Source of the DNA: Candidatus Amarolinea dominans
Lineage (GTDB): Bacteria; Chloroflexota; Anaerolineae; SSC4; Amarolineaceae
Assembly (NCBI GenBank): GCA_016719785.1
Contig: JADJYJ010000030.1
Location: forward strand, 279,091 to 343,090
Direction: 5' to 3'
Length of the DNA stretch: 64,000 nt
A model generated the notes under the pieces. That model was not told the DNA's origin. It did not search any database and saw only the letters and a program-made list of their open reading frames with translations. The position numbers and the translations under genes are program-made. Shown here in pieces: positions 38,067-47,150 of the stretch. Positions within the stretch are counted from its first letter, which is position 1. Each line of letters opens with the position of its first letter.

Positions 38067-39660
38067 CCGCATTCGGGGCGACCGGGCGGAGAACCTGGAG
38101 CAGGCCATCGCCGCCTACCGCCAGGCGCTGGAGGTGATGACCCGCCAGGCCATGCCGGTCGAGTGGGCGACCGTCATGATGAACCTGGCGAACGCCTACT
38201 CTGACCGCATTCGGGGCGACCGGGCGGAGAACCTGGAGGAGGCCATCGCCGCCTACCGCCAGGCGCTGGAGGTGAAAACCCGCGAGGCCATGCCCGTCGA
38301 GTGGGCGACCGTCATGATGAACCTGGCGAACGCCTACAATCAGCGCATTCGGGGCGACCGGCGGAGAACCTGGAGCAGGGCATCGCCGCCTACCGCCAGG
38401 CGCTGGAGGTGAGGACCCGCCAGGCCATGCCGGTCGAGTGGGCGCAAGTCATGACGAACCTGGCGACCGCCTACAATCAGCGCATTCGGGGCGACCGGGC
38501 GGAGAACCTGGAGCAGGCCATCGCCGCCTACCGCCAGGCGCTGGAGGTGATGACCCACCAGGCCATGCCGGTCGAGTGGGCGACCGTCATGATGAACCTG
38601 GCGACCGCCTACTATTCACGCATTCGGGGCGACCGGGCGGAGAACCTGGAGCAGGCCATCGCCGCCTACCGCCAGGCGCTGGAGGTGAGGACCCGCCAGG
38701 CCATGCCGGTCGAGTGGGCGGCATGCACGATGGGCCTGGCGAACGCCTACAAGAACCGCATTCGAGGCGACCGGGCAGAGAACCTGGAGCAGGCCATCGC
38801 CGCCTACCGCCAGGCGCTGGAGGTGATGACCCACCAGGCCATGCCGGTCGAGTGGGCGACCGTCATGATGAACCTGGCGACCGCCTACTATTCCCGCATT
38901 CGGGGCGACCGGGCGGAGAACCTGGAGCAGGCCATCGCCGCCTACCGCCAGGCGCTGGAGGTGAAAACCCGCGAGGCCATGCCCGTCGAGTGGGCGACCG
39001 TCATGATGAACCTGGCGAACGCCTACAAGAACCGCATTCGGGACGACCGGGCAGAGAACCTGGAGCAGGCCATCGCCGCCTACCGCCAGGCGCTGGAGGT
39101 GAGGACCCACCAGGCCATGCCGGTCGAGTGGGCGACCGTCATGATGAACCTGGCGAGTGCCTACGCTGCCCGCATTCGAGGCGACCGGGCGGAGAACCTG
39201 GAGCGGGCCATCGCGGCCTACCGCCAGGCGCTGGAGGTGAGGACCCGCCAGGCCATGCCGGTCGAGTGGGCGCAAGCCATGATGAACCTGGCGACCGCCT
39301 ACAAGAACCGCATTCGGGGCGACCGGGCGGAGAACCTGGAGCAGGCCATCGCCGCCTACCGCCAGGCGCTGGAGGTGAGGACCCGCCAGGCCATGCCGGT
39401 CGAGTGGGCGACCGTCATGATAAACCTGGCGAGCGCCTACGCTACACGCATTCGGGGCGAGCGGGCGGAGAACCTGGAGCAGGCCATCGCTGCCTACCGC
39501 CAGGCGCTGGAGGTGAGGACACGCCAGGCCATGCCGGTCGAGTGGGCGGCCGTCATGATGAACCTGGCGAACGCCTACTCTGACCGCATTCGGGGCGACC
39601 GGGCGGAGAACCTGGAGCAGGCCATCGCCGCCTACCGCCAGGCGCTGGAGGTGAACACCC
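37933..39660 (+). repeat. Thirteen tandem 138-bp units coding for TPR repeats
   Basis: Units begin at 37933, 38071, 38209, 38347, 38484, 38622, 38760, 38898, 39036, 39174, 39312, 39450 and 39588. All are 138 bp except the one with the 1-base loss. They are highly similar at DNA level, including synonymous positions, which indicates recent expansion or gene conversion. Confidence 0.93.
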
Positions 39661-39719
39661 CAGCCCCGCCGGAACCGCGAACGCGAGCACCGCCACCGCC
39701 AGGCACTGGAGATCTTTAG
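38301..39719 (+). CDS. CpXC-TPR-CHAT protein, TPR-array segment
   Basis: From 38361 on the frame reads repeats of the form RAENLEQAIAAYRQALEVRT followed by RQAMPVEWATVMMNLANAY. They differ only in a few positions, for example ANAYSDR, ATAYYSR, ATAYKNR and ASAYAAR. The variable residues cluster at the helix A/B junction, where ligands often bind. The segment loses frame near 39670 (VNTPAPPEPRT). Confidence 0.7.
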   Translation: MGDRHDEPGERLQSAHSGRPAENLEQGIAAYRQALEVRTRQAMPVEWAQVMTNLATAYNQRIRGDRAENLEQAIAAYRQALEVMTHQAMPVEWATVMMNLATAYYSRIRGDRAENLEQAIAAYRQALEVRTRQAMPVEWAACTMGLANAYKNRIRGDRAENLEQAIAAYRQALEVMTHQAMPVEWATVMMNLATAYYSRIRGDRAENLEQAIAAYRQALEVKTREAMPVEWATVMMNLANAYKNRIRDDRAENLEQAIAAYRQALEVRTHQAMPVEWATVMMNLASAYAARIRGDRAENLERAIAAYRQALEVRTRQAMPVEWAQAMMNLATAYKNRIRGDRAENLEQAIAAYRQALEVRTRQAMPVEWATVMINLASAYATRIRGERAENLEQAIAAYRQALEVRTRQAMPVEWAAVMMNLANAYSDRIRGDRAENLEQAIAAYRQALEVNTPAPPEPRTRAPPPPGTGDL

Positions 39720-39729
39720 CCCTGAGGCG

Positions 39730-41508
39730 TTGCCTGATGATTGTCGTCGTACAGCCCGTGCATTGGCCAATCTCTTGTTTGGCGAGCGTCGTTACGCGCT
39801 GGTCGTTGATCCGTATCGCCTGGCCATGCAGGCCACCGACACTCTGTTGCAGGCTTCCCTGGTGCGCGGCAGCAAGGAAGTCGAACTGCGGGAGATCCAA
39901 GGCCTGCCGGCCAACGCCGCCTACGCCCTGGCCCAACTCGGCCGGCTCGAAGACGCCGTCGTCGCGCTCGAACAGGGTCGCACCCGGCTGCTGGCCGAAG
40001 CGCTCGAACAGAGCCGCCGCGACCTGGAACGCCTGCCCGCGCTGGGTCACGGCGACCTCTACGAGCGCTACCGCGCCGCGTCCGATCGCCTCGCTGTCCT
40101 GCAGCAGCAGGCCGGCCAGCCCGCAGGCGCCGGCCCGGATCACCCGGCCGGCCCGCGCGACTACGCCGCCTGGCGTCAGGAGCTGGAGGCAGCCCGCCGC
40201 GATCTGGATGAAACCATCGCGGCCATCCGCAGCGTGTCGGTGGACGGCCAGCAGCCCTACGCCGATTTCCTGCTGCCCCCGACATTCGCCCGCATCGCCG
40301 CCGCGGTGCAGCCCGGCGTGCCCCTGATTTATCTGCTGACGACCGAACCCGGCGGACTGGCCCTGTTCGTGCGGCGCGAGACCGCCGCTGACGCCGTGGC
40401 GGTTGTCACTGCCGCGCCGTTGGGCCTCACCGCACCCGCGCTGCGCGCGCTACTGATGGGGCCAGCCGACGATCCTGCCCTGGGCGGCTACCTGGGCGCG
40501 TACAGCGCCTGGGTGCGCGACGCGCGCAACCCGGCCAAGCGTCAGGCGTGGTACGATCAGCTCGAGCAGACCACGCGCGACCTCGGCGACAAGGTCATGG
40601 GGCCGGTCGTGGCCCATTTGCAGAGCCTGGGCGCCAGGCAGGCGGTTCTCATCCCCAGTGGCCTGCTGGCCCTGCTGCCCCTGCACGCAGCCTGGACGCA
40701 GCCAGACGGGCGTCGCCGCTACGCGCTGGACGACCTCACCCTGACCTATGCGCCGTCGGCCGGCGCCTTGCAACATGCCCGCGAACTGGCCGGCCAGACG
40801 CGCGATCTGCGCCTGCTGGCCGTGGACGAGCCGCAGCCAGTCGCGGCCAACCGTCTGCCCAACTCGGCGGCCGAAGTGGCCGCCATCGGCGCGCTCTTTG
40901 CCGATCCCACCGTTTTGCACCACGGCGAGGCCAGGCGCGAGGCGGTCCTGGCCGCCTTACCCGCGGCGCAGGTGGTCCACTTCTCCTGTCATGGCGCCAA
41001 CAACTGGCAGAAGCCCCTGCAGAGTGGCCTGGTGATGGCCCACGATGATCTGCTGACCGTGGCCGATGTGCTGGCCCTGTGCCGGGCCGGCGCCCGGCTG
41101 GCCACCCTCTCCGCCTGCGAGACCGGCATCGTCGGCGCCGATTTACCCGACGAGGTGGTGGCCCTGCCCGCGGCCCTCACGCAGGCCGGTTTTGCCGGCG
41201 TGGTGGCCTCGCTCTGGTCGGTGGCGGACGTCAGCACCGCGATGCTGATGGAGCGCTTCTACCGTCTGTGGCGCCAGGAGGGGCTGCCCCCTGGCGAGGC
41301 CCTGGCCGCGGCGCAGCGCTGGTTGCGCGATACGACCAACCAGGAGAAGGCGGACTACTTCGGGCATGACATTCCGGACCTCGATGGCGCCCGTATGCCA
41401 CAGGCGATTGCCGCTGATTTCTTCGAGCAGGTGGCCGAACGCCATCAGCAGGAGCAGAGCTTCGAGCATCCCTTCTGGTGGGCTGCTTTCTACCTGACCG
41501 GGGTGTGA
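39730..41508 (+). CDS. CpXC-TPR-CHAT protein, C-terminal CHAT protease segment
   Basis: The true frame joins upstream at about 39680 (RQALEIFSPEALPDD). After linker helices (ALAQLGRLEDAVVALEQGR) comes the CHAT domain. It has the catalytic histidine in VVHFSCHGANN and the catalytic cysteine in LATLSACETGIVG, then VVASLWSVADVSTAMLMERF and a closing FEHPFWWAAFYLTGV. All family-defining positions are present, so the protease should be active if expressed. The stop codon lies inside the duplicated target site of the MITE. Confidence 0.88.
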   Translation: MPDDCRRTARALANLLFGERRYALVVDPYRLAMQATDTLLQASLVRGSKEVELREIQGLPANAAYALAQLGRLEDAVVALEQGRTRLLAEALEQSRRDLERLPALGHGDLYERYRAASDRLAVLQQQAGQPAGAGPDHPAGPRDYAAWRQELEAARRDLDETIAAIRSVSVDGQQPYADFLLPPTFARIAAAVQPGVPLIYLLTTEPGGLALFVRRETAADAVAVVTAAPLGLTAPALRALLMGPADDPALGGYLGAYSAWVRDARNPAKRQAWYDQLEQTTRDLGDKVMGPVVAHLQSLGARQAVLIPSGLLALLPLHAAWTQPDGRRRYALDDLTLTYAPSAGALQHARELAGQTRDLRLLAVDEPQPVAANRLPNSAAEVAAIGALFADPTVLHHGEARREAVLAALPAAQVVHFSCHGANNWQKPLQSGLVMAHDDLLTVADVLALCRAGARLATLSACETGIVGADLPDEVVALPAALTQAGFAGVVASLWSVADVSTAMLMERFYRLWRQEGLPPGEALAAAQRWLRDTTNQEKADYFGHDIPDLDGARMPQAIAADFFEQVAERHQQEQSFEHPFWWAAFYLTGV

Positions 41509-41510
41509 GT

Positions 41511-41654
41511 CCAGCAGTTCCAAATGTAGCCTGGTTTTTAACCACAGAGATCACAAAGAACGCAGAGAAGTTGCCGATTTGCGTCTGATCTGCCGTTTCT
41601 TTGTGTTCTCTGTGTTCTTTGTGGTTGAATGTGTGCTACATTTGGAACTGCTGG
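41511..41654. mobile_element. MITE-like element with 20-bp perfect inverted repeats and 7-bp target duplication
   Basis: CCAGCAGTTCCAAATGTAGC at 41511-41530 is exactly inverted at 41635-41654. TGTGAGT flanks both sides (41504-41510 and 41655-41661). The inside is itself partly palindromic (CACAGAGATCACAAAGAACG with TTTGTGTTCTCTGTG). It has no gene. It sits between the two CHAT genes. Confidence 0.88.
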
Positions 41655-41717
41655 TGTGAGTCTCCGCGGCGCCGGGTGCGGAAGCGCATGGGGATCATCA
41701 CGATGGAGGTCATCACG

Positions 41718-43541
41718 ATGGACAAGAACGCACAACTCCTGGCCGCTCTGCGTCAGCTTGAGCCGGAGCTGCCCGGCCTGTTCGGGCCGGACTGGCCGCA
41801 GGTTGCAGACCGTTTGCGCCAGTTGCGCGACGAGCTGACGCATGTCGCCCCGGCGCGCGCCAGCATCGTCCGGGTCACGATTCTGAACATCTTCGGTAAC
41901 TACCCGGCCGCCCACACCCGCTTGGTTGCGACCCTGGACGTGATGCAGGCCGGCGCAGCTCCCAAAGGCGGCCTGGAACGTCACTACCAGCCGCCCGCGG
42001 CCACGACCGTCATCCGCTACACCGACATCGCCTGCCCGTCGCAGGTGTGGGTGCAGACCCCGCGCATCGCGGTCGTCGTGCGCCTGACCGTGCAGCCGCC
42101 GGCGTACAGCGCGGCCATCGCCTCGATGGCCCTGGACACCCACCTTCCCGTGCGTCTGCGCCTGGCCGCACCGGGCTTCGATCTGCTCAATGCGGCCGAG
42201 CAGGAGACTCCGGTTCTCCCTGGTGCGGACAGCCCGCCGGTCGTCTTCGACCTGCGTCCGCACACGGTCGGCCCCACGCGGGTGACGGTGGACTTCTTCC
42301 AGGCCGGCAACCTGGCGGGCACGGTCAGTGTGGCCGTGGAGATTACCGCCGCTCCCAGCAGCGCCGTGGAGATTCCGCGCCACGCGCTCGCACTGCGCAT
42401 CGCTCCGTCGGCCGAGCCGCCCGCGTACCAGCTTCACATCGCCTACGAGCGCTTTCAGCAGCGGCCGGCGCTGGTCTTCACCCTCTTTCGCGGCAACAAG
42501 CCAGGGCAAACCTTCCATCCCGTGCCGTTGATGACGGATCCGCAGACGGAGGCCAATCGTTTGTTGGCGCAGTTGACCGATCTCACCGATCACCTCGACC
42601 CCACGGCCAAACTCGCGCATCAGGCCCGCCGCACGCTCCCGGCCGCGGACGCGGAGCGCCGCCTGCGCAGTCTGGGACAGAATCTATGGAAATCGCTGAT
42701 TCCGGCCGATCTCAAGGCGGTGTACGAGCACGAGCGCGGCGCGTGGCGTGATGCTTCCATGCTCCTCGTTTCCGATGAGCCTTATTTCCCCTGGGAACTG
42801 CTCTGGCCCTACGGCGAGGATTGGCAGGATCAGGATGAGGGCCCCTGGTGCCTGACCCTGCGCCTGACCCGCTGGCTGCGCCGGGATGAGCAGGGCAATG
42901 GTCACGACGGCCCGCCCACGACCCTCTCCCTGCGGCGGCTGGCCTGCCTGGCCCCCACCGATTCCGGGCTGAACTATGCGCAGGACGAATGTGACCACCT
43001 GCGTTCACAAATTGCCGGGCGCGGTCTGCGCGATGCCAGCCCCGCGGCCGCCACCTGGTCAGACACGCTGGATTTGCTGGAAGGCGGCGATTTCGACTGG
43101 CTGCACGTCGCCGCCCACGGCTCGTTCTACTCCGATACGCCCGATCTCGACGCTGCGCTCTGGCTGCAAGACGGTCGCAGCCTGACGCCTGACAGCATTG
43201 TCGGCCCGGCCATCGAGGCGCACCTCAAGCGCCAACGGCCCGGGTTCGTCTTCAACGCCTGCCACGGCAGCCGTCAGGGCTGGGCGTTGACCGGGTTGGG
43301 CGGCTGGGCCAACCGGCTCATCAGCAGCGGCGCGGGTCTCTTCCTGGCGCCCCTGTGGACCGTCACCGATCGCCAGGCCGCGCACTTCGCCGTGACCTTC
43401 TACGAGCGGCTCTTCGCCGGCGACGCCGTCGCCGATGCCGTGCGCCAGGCGCGCCTGGCCGCTCGCCAGGTTGGCGATCCCACCTGGCTGGCGTATAGTG
43501 TGTACGCGCATCCGAATGCGCGGTTGGTGGCTGGTGCGTAG
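41718..43541 (+). CDS. Second CHAT-domain protease with an unassigned N-terminal region
   Basis: ATG 41718 follows GGAGGT. The 607-residue protein begins with a helical segment (AQLLAALRQLEPELPGLFGP, about 1-45) and a beta-rich middle (about 130-230). The C-terminal CHAT domain has the histidine in WLHVAAHGSFYSD and the cysteine in FVFNACHGSRQGW, then LAPLWTVTDRQAAHFAVTFY. It lies just downstream of the TPR-CHAT gene and is probably part of the same conflict system, perhaps as a protease cascade. The N-terminus may be an effector-associated interaction domain; I cannot name it. The frame is clean. Confidence 0.85.
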   Translation: MDKNAQLLAALRQLEPELPGLFGPDWPQVADRLRQLRDELTHVAPARASIVRVTILNIFGNYPAAHTRLVATLDVMQAGAAPKGGLERHYQPPAATTVIRYTDIACPSQVWVQTPRIAVVVRLTVQPPAYSAAIASMALDTHLPVRLRLAAPGFDLLNAAEQETPVLPGADSPPVVFDLRPHTVGPTRVTVDFFQAGNLAGTVSVAVEITAAPSSAVEIPRHALALRIAPSAEPPAYQLHIAYERFQQRPALVFTLFRGNKPGQTFHPVPLMTDPQTEANRLLAQLTDLTDHLDPTAKLAHQARRTLPAADAERRLRSLGQNLWKSLIPADLKAVYEHERGAWRDASMLLVSDEPYFPWELLWPYGEDWQDQDEGPWCLTLRLTRWLRRDEQGNGHDGPPTTLSLRRLACLAPTDSGLNYAQDECDHLRSQIAGRGLRDASPAAATWSDTLDLLEGGDFDWLHVAAHGSFYSDTPDLDAALWLQDGRSLTPDSIVGPAIEAHLKRQRPGFVFNACHGSRQGWALTGLGGWANRLISSGAGLFLAPLWTVTDRQAAHFAVTFYERLFAGDAVADAVRQARLAARQVGDPTWLAYSVYAHPNARLVAGA

Positions 43542-43566
43542 GGATGTGGCCTCACCTCACCCCCGG

Positions 43567-43601
43567 CCCCTCTCCTCTCCCGCATAGGGAGAGGAGAGGG
43601 G
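43567..43601. repeat. Perfect 15-bp hairpin repeat
   Basis: CCCCTCTCCTCTCCC and its inverse GGGAGAGGAGAGGGG flank loop GCATA. It resembles widespread Chloroflexota palindromes and may also end transcription of the CHAT gene, although no T-run follows. Confidence 0.75.
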
Positions 43602-43635
43602 GGAAGGCTTTTCTTGCGTCGTTTGCATCGAAATC

Positions 43636-43708
43636 TTCAACGCAAGGACGCAGAGGCGCAAGGGCTTTTTTCTTTGCGTCGTTTGCGTCCTGGCGTCCTT
43701 GCGTTGAA
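43636..43708. repeat. 16-bp inverted repeat of the ACGCAAGGACGC family
   Basis: TTCAACGCAAGGACGC (43636-43651) is exactly inverted at 43693-43708. Related sequence occurs at 48556-48600. It lies between convergent genes (CHAT and ftcD). Confidence 0.75.
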
Positions 43709-43724
43709 AAACCTTCCGCCACTC

Positions 43725-44609
43725 TCAACCCAGCCGGTTTTCCAGCACCATCTCCGGCGTGAAGTTGTCAATCTGCAGATACCACTGCGCGGCGTCCAGC
43801 AGGGCTTGCTGGGGGATCATGCCGACCAGCTCGGTCCGTTCGATCATGCAGCCGTAGCGCGCGGCCTCGGAGCGGATCATCTCCACCGCCCGGTGAATGG
43901 GCGTCCCCGTGAAATCGGTCAGATTCATGGAAACCTGCGCCCGGCCCTCCACCAACAGCCCCATCGCCTTGACGAAGCGCAGGCCGCCGCTGGAATGGCG
44001 CAGCGCCTTGGCCACCTTCTTCGCAATCTCCACGTTGTCGGTGTTCAGATACGCGTTGAACGCCACCAGGAAGCCACGCGCGCCGATGATCGTGGCGCCC
44101 GCCGGCCCCACAACCGCCGGGCCGTAGTCTGGCGTGCGCGCCGGATTGACGCCGATCTCCGTCTTGAGCAGCTCATACTCCCCGCGGCGCACATCCGCCA
44201 GGTTGACGCGCTCCGGCCGCGTGGCCGCCGCCTCGTACAGATAGACCGGAATCTGCAGCTCGCTGCCGACGCGCTGCCCCAGGCGCTGCGCCAGCGTCAC
44301 ACACTCCGCCATCGTCATGCCGCGCAAGGGCACGAACGGCACCACGTCAGTGGCGCCCAGCCGTTGATGCGCGCCCCGGTGCTGCTCCAGGTCAATCAGA
44401 CGCGCCGCCGTCGCAATGCCCTGGTACGCCGCTTCCAGGATGACCCCCGGCTCGCCCACCAGCGTCACCACCGAGCGGTTATGGTCCGCGTCGCTCTCCA
44501 CGTCCAACAGCGAGACGCCCGGCCCGCGCATGGCCTCCACAATGGCCTGCACGATCTCCGGCCGGCGTCCTTCGCTGAAATTCGGCACACATTCAACCAG
44601 TTGTTGCAC
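43725..44609 (-). CDS. ftcD: Glutamate formimidoyltransferase
   Basis: The enzyme moves the formimino group from formiminoglutamate (histidine breakdown) to tetrahydrofolate. The 294-residue product starts at GTG 44609 behind AAGGAGATG. It shows the family N-terminus VECVPNFSEGRRPEIVQAIV, DVESDADHNRSVVTLVG and the PFVPLRG and VNLTDF-like (SMNLTDFTGTPIHR) blocks. It contains only the transferase domain, not the cyclodeaminase. No other histidine-degradation gene is nearby. Confidence 0.92.
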   Translation of the reverse strand: MQQLVECVPNFSEGRRPEIVQAIVEAMRGPGVSLLDVESDADHNRSVVTLVGEPGVILEAAYQGIATAARLIDLEQHRGAHQRLGATDVVPFVPLRGMTMAECVTLAQRLGQRVGSELQIPVYLYEAAATRPERVNLADVRRGEYELLKTEIGVNPARTPDYGPAVVGPAGATIIGARGFLVAFNAYLNTDNVEIAKKVAKALRHSSGGLRFVKAMGLLVEGRAQVSMNLTDFTGTPIHRAVEMIRSEAARYGCMIERTELVGMIPQQALLDAAQWYLQIDNFTPEMVLENRLG

Positions 44610-44760
44610 GATTCATCTCCTTTTGTCCGTTCACAGTCAGCCTGTACCTGTCATTCTAAAAGTGGCATGGTGATTGTGCAAATTGAACGCGCGTTGTTTG
44701 GCGCCCCTATCGCCGTGTGGTAGAATTCAGCCAATTACTGAGGGTAGTGAGAAATCGCTT

Positions 44761-46425
44761 TTGAGTTCCATCCTGGCAGGTCCCATTGGGCCAGCTTTCT
44801 CCCTGATCGCGGGAGCGCTGGCTCTCATTTTGATTGTGCGCTGGCGCCAGCCCGGCTGGCACAGCGTGCTGGCCATGCTATCGCTGCTGACGGCCGGTCT
44901 GCTCTGGTATCGCCTGCGCAGTTTGCCTGACCAGGCGCTGTTGGAGCGCCCCTGGGAGATCATGGTGCTGCCGACGGCTCAACTGGTGTGGCAGGTAGAT
45001 GGCTGGGCCTGGTTGTGCGGCCTGTTGGCCCTGCTGGTGACTGCCATCGAAATCCTCTTCAACTGGGATTCCGCCGGTTGGAACACGCCCCAGGTACATA
45101 GCCGCCGCTTGCTGGCCCTGGTCGCAGCCCTGGCTGTGGTCTCATCCAACAACCTGTTGACCCTCGCCGGCATGTGGGTGCTGTTCGAAATCGCCCTCCT
45201 GGCCCGTGCCATCGCGCGACCGCAGCAGCCCGTGGTGGTCACCGGCGCCGTCGGTAGCCTGCTCGTTTGGTTGGCCCTCAGCCTGACCGGGCTGGACTCT
45301 GCGCAACTACCGCTCGGCGCGGGCGCCCTGGCGTCGCTGCCCATCCTGCTGCTTCTACTGGCCGGCCTGTGGCGCGTGGCCTTCTATCCGTTTCATGCCT
45401 GGCTGCTTGCCTCCACTGCCTATACACGGCCTGTCCACCTGACTGAATTCCTCCTGCCCGCGACGGTCGGGCTGACCCTGCTGGGCCGCGTCTACCAGAC
45501 CGACCTCGCCCTGGCCCTCAGGCAGCCGGTCTGGCTTGCCATTGGCCTGCTCGGCCTGCTCGGCAGCAGCCTGGCCGCCTGGCTGGACACCAACCAGGAG
45601 CGCAGCCTGCTGCTGGTGGCCGTCAACCGCGTCACCTGGTGTGTAGTTGCCATGATCCTCAGCCCGGTGGTCGGACCGACCGCGGCGGTCTGGCCCCTCA
45701 TGACCGTTACCCTGGGCTTGAGCGGCATAGTCGTGGGTCTGGCCCTGGTGCGGGTGGCCGGCTGGCGTCTCCCGCTGGCGCTCGCCATGCTGGCTCTCAT
45801 CGGTGTGCCGGGTACCGTGGGCTTTCCCGTGCGGATCACCCTGGCTACCCTGCCCACCATGCAGGAGTCGCTCTTGCCCGGCCTCAACCTGTTGCGCTGG
45901 CTGCTCACCTGGCTGGCCGATACGATCGCGATCGCGGCGATCCTGCGTCATTGGCCGGCCGCCACGCGCACCCCATCCGTCGAAATCCTGTTCGGTCAAC
46001 GCTGGCTGGTGGCCCGTCACCTGCTCGGTTTTGCCCTCTTTGCGGCGCCGCTATTGACCCTGGGATTGCAACCACCCTTGTTGGCCCGTTGGCTGGGCTT
46101 GCTGGAGCCAAGCCCCTTGTTCGATTCATTGTGGACGCAGGTACGCCTGCTGCCCGGCTGGATGTGGCTTGTCCAGGGCTTGGCCGCCGGCCTGGGCTTC
46201 CTGCTGGCTCGTTGGCGCCCGCGCCTGCTCGTGGCCCAGGTTGCGCAACAACGTATCGTGGCCCAAATTGTGGACCTGGGCTGGCTGCTGGCCGGCTTGC
46301 GTGGGTTCGGCCGCGGCCTCAACCTGGCCTCCTCCACAATCACCGGCCTGCTCGATGGCGCCGGCTATGTGGGCTGGCTGGCCTTGATTATGCTGCTGGC
46401 CTGGTTCCTGCAAGCCGGCAGCTAG
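44761..46425 (+). CDS. NuoL/M/N-like proton-conducting membrane protein, first of a three-gene operon
   Basis: About 14 membrane helices over 554 residues. The segment LLTLAGMWVLFEIALLARAI keeps the helix-5 glutamate of complex I antiporter subunits. At the usual lysine of helix 7 the protein has WRVAFYPFHAWLLAS, where arginine replaces lysine, and the later TEFLLPATVG matches the broken-helix region. So it is a divergent antiporter-like subunit. TTG 44761 is a weak start choice; a -10-like TAGAAT lies at 44721. No other complex I gene is in the window. Confidence 0.65.
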   Translation: MSSILAGPIGPAFSLIAGALALILIVRWRQPGWHSVLAMLSLLTAGLLWYRLRSLPDQALLERPWEIMVLPTAQLVWQVDGWAWLCGLLALLVTAIEILFNWDSAGWNTPQVHSRRLLALVAALAVVSSNNLLTLAGMWVLFEIALLARAIARPQQPVVVTGAVGSLLVWLALSLTGLDSAQLPLGAGALASLPILLLLLAGLWRVAFYPFHAWLLASTAYTRPVHLTEFLLPATVGLTLLGRVYQTDLALALRQPVWLAIGLLGLLGSSLAAWLDTNQERSLLLVAVNRVTWCVVAMILSPVVGPTAAVWPLMTVTLGLSGIVVGLALVRVAGWRLPLALAMLALIGVPGTVGFPVRITLATLPTMQESLLPGLNLLRWLLTWLADTIAIAAILRHWPAATRTPSVEILFGQRWLVARHLLGFALFAAPLLTLGLQPPLLARWLGLLEPSPLFDSLWTQVRLLPGWMWLVQGLAAGLGFLLARWRPRLLVAQVAQQRIVAQIVDLGWLLAGLRGFGRGLNLASSTITGLLDGAGYVGWLALIMLLAWFLQAGS

Positions 46426-46439
46426 GGAGACGTGTTGTC

Positions 46440-47150
46440 ATGCCACCTTTGTCCAGTTTAGCTGCAGCCCTTGATGGCGTTTCCGGTTTGCCGGCCATTG
46501 CCCTGGCCATCGTGGCCGCAGCCTTCCTGATCATCATCGCCGATTGGCGCAGTAGTTTGCTGATGATGCAACTGCTCTACCTGGCGTTGGCCATCGTCAG
46601 CCTGCGCCTGCTGCCGCCGGAGTGGGCCGTCCTGCGCATCTTGGTGGGCGCGTTGATCGGCATCATGTGGTATTTGTCAGCCTACCAGCTCAACCGGGAT
46701 AGATCGCGTCTCAATCAAACCAACGCCGCGGCTGCGATCGCCCAGGACCGCCCGGCCGTGAGGGCAAAGATCGTGCCTCGCTGGCCCTGGCTGGCTACGA
46801 CCGTGACGTTCCGCAGCATCGTGGTCATCATGGTTGGGCTGGGCTTGTTCCTGACCAGGGCGAGCGTGGCCCTGCCCGAACTTTCCCCCGACGCCGATTT
46901 CCTGTGCCTGTGGCTGACCGCGATGGGGCTGCTGGCTTTGGCCCTGGAAGAGGAGCCGTTCAAGGCCGGGATGGGCCTGCTCATGTGGCTGGCAGCCGTG
47001 CAGATTTTTTATGGCAATCTCACCCATGATGCGCGCATGATCGGTGTCATCGGCGCGCTGGAACTGCTGGTGGGGCTGGCCTGCGCGTACCTGATGGTGG
47101 CACGCGCGGCGCCCGTTCCTGCCAACCCGGATCAGGAACCGCGCCGATGA
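46440..47150 (+). CDS. Membrane protein, middle gene of the antiporter-like operon
   Basis: ATG 46440 follows GGGAG, 15 bases after the previous stop. The 236-residue protein has about six hydrophobic helices in two groups separated by a basic loop (NRDRSRLNQTNAAAA). I do not recognise the family. Its place between two NuoL/M-like genes, with ATGA overlap to the next, suggests a NuoK/NuoJ-like small partner subunit, but sequence alone does not show this. Confidence 0.6.
   Translation: MPPLSSLAAALDGVSGLPAIALAIVAAAFLIIIADWRSSLLMMQLLYLALAIVSLRLLPPEWAVLRILVGALIGIMWYLSAYQLNRDRSRLNQTNAAAAIAQDRPAVRAKIVPRWPWLATTVTFRSIVVIMVGLGLFLTRASVALPELSPDADFLCLWLTAMGLLALALEEEPFKAGMGLLMWLAAVQIFYGNLTHDARMIGVIGALELLVGLACAYLMVARAAPVPANPDQEPRR

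Larger units (their letters stand above)
36720..41508 (+). pseudogene. CpXC-TPR-CHAT protease gene, read across three apparent frameshifts
   Basis: ATG 36720 follows GGAGGTAACC. Reading across shifts near 37800-37880, 38360 and 39670 gives one protein of about 1,595 residues. It has an N-terminal zinc-binding CpXC domain, a helical region, 13 TPR units of 46 residues and a C-terminal CHAT caspase-like protease. CHAT proteases cut a target protein when a sensor region is triggered; the TPR array would be the sensor or target-binding arm. The shift at 38360 is a clear one-base loss inside a repeat unit (CCGGCGG instead of CCGGGCGG). Whether the breaks are real or assembly errors is open. Confidence 0.75.

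Noticed and set aside
37933..39660. Regular repeat spacing that could suggest a CRISPR array
   Set aside because: Units are 138 bp with no unique spacers and encode TPR helices in frame; no cas genes are nearby.
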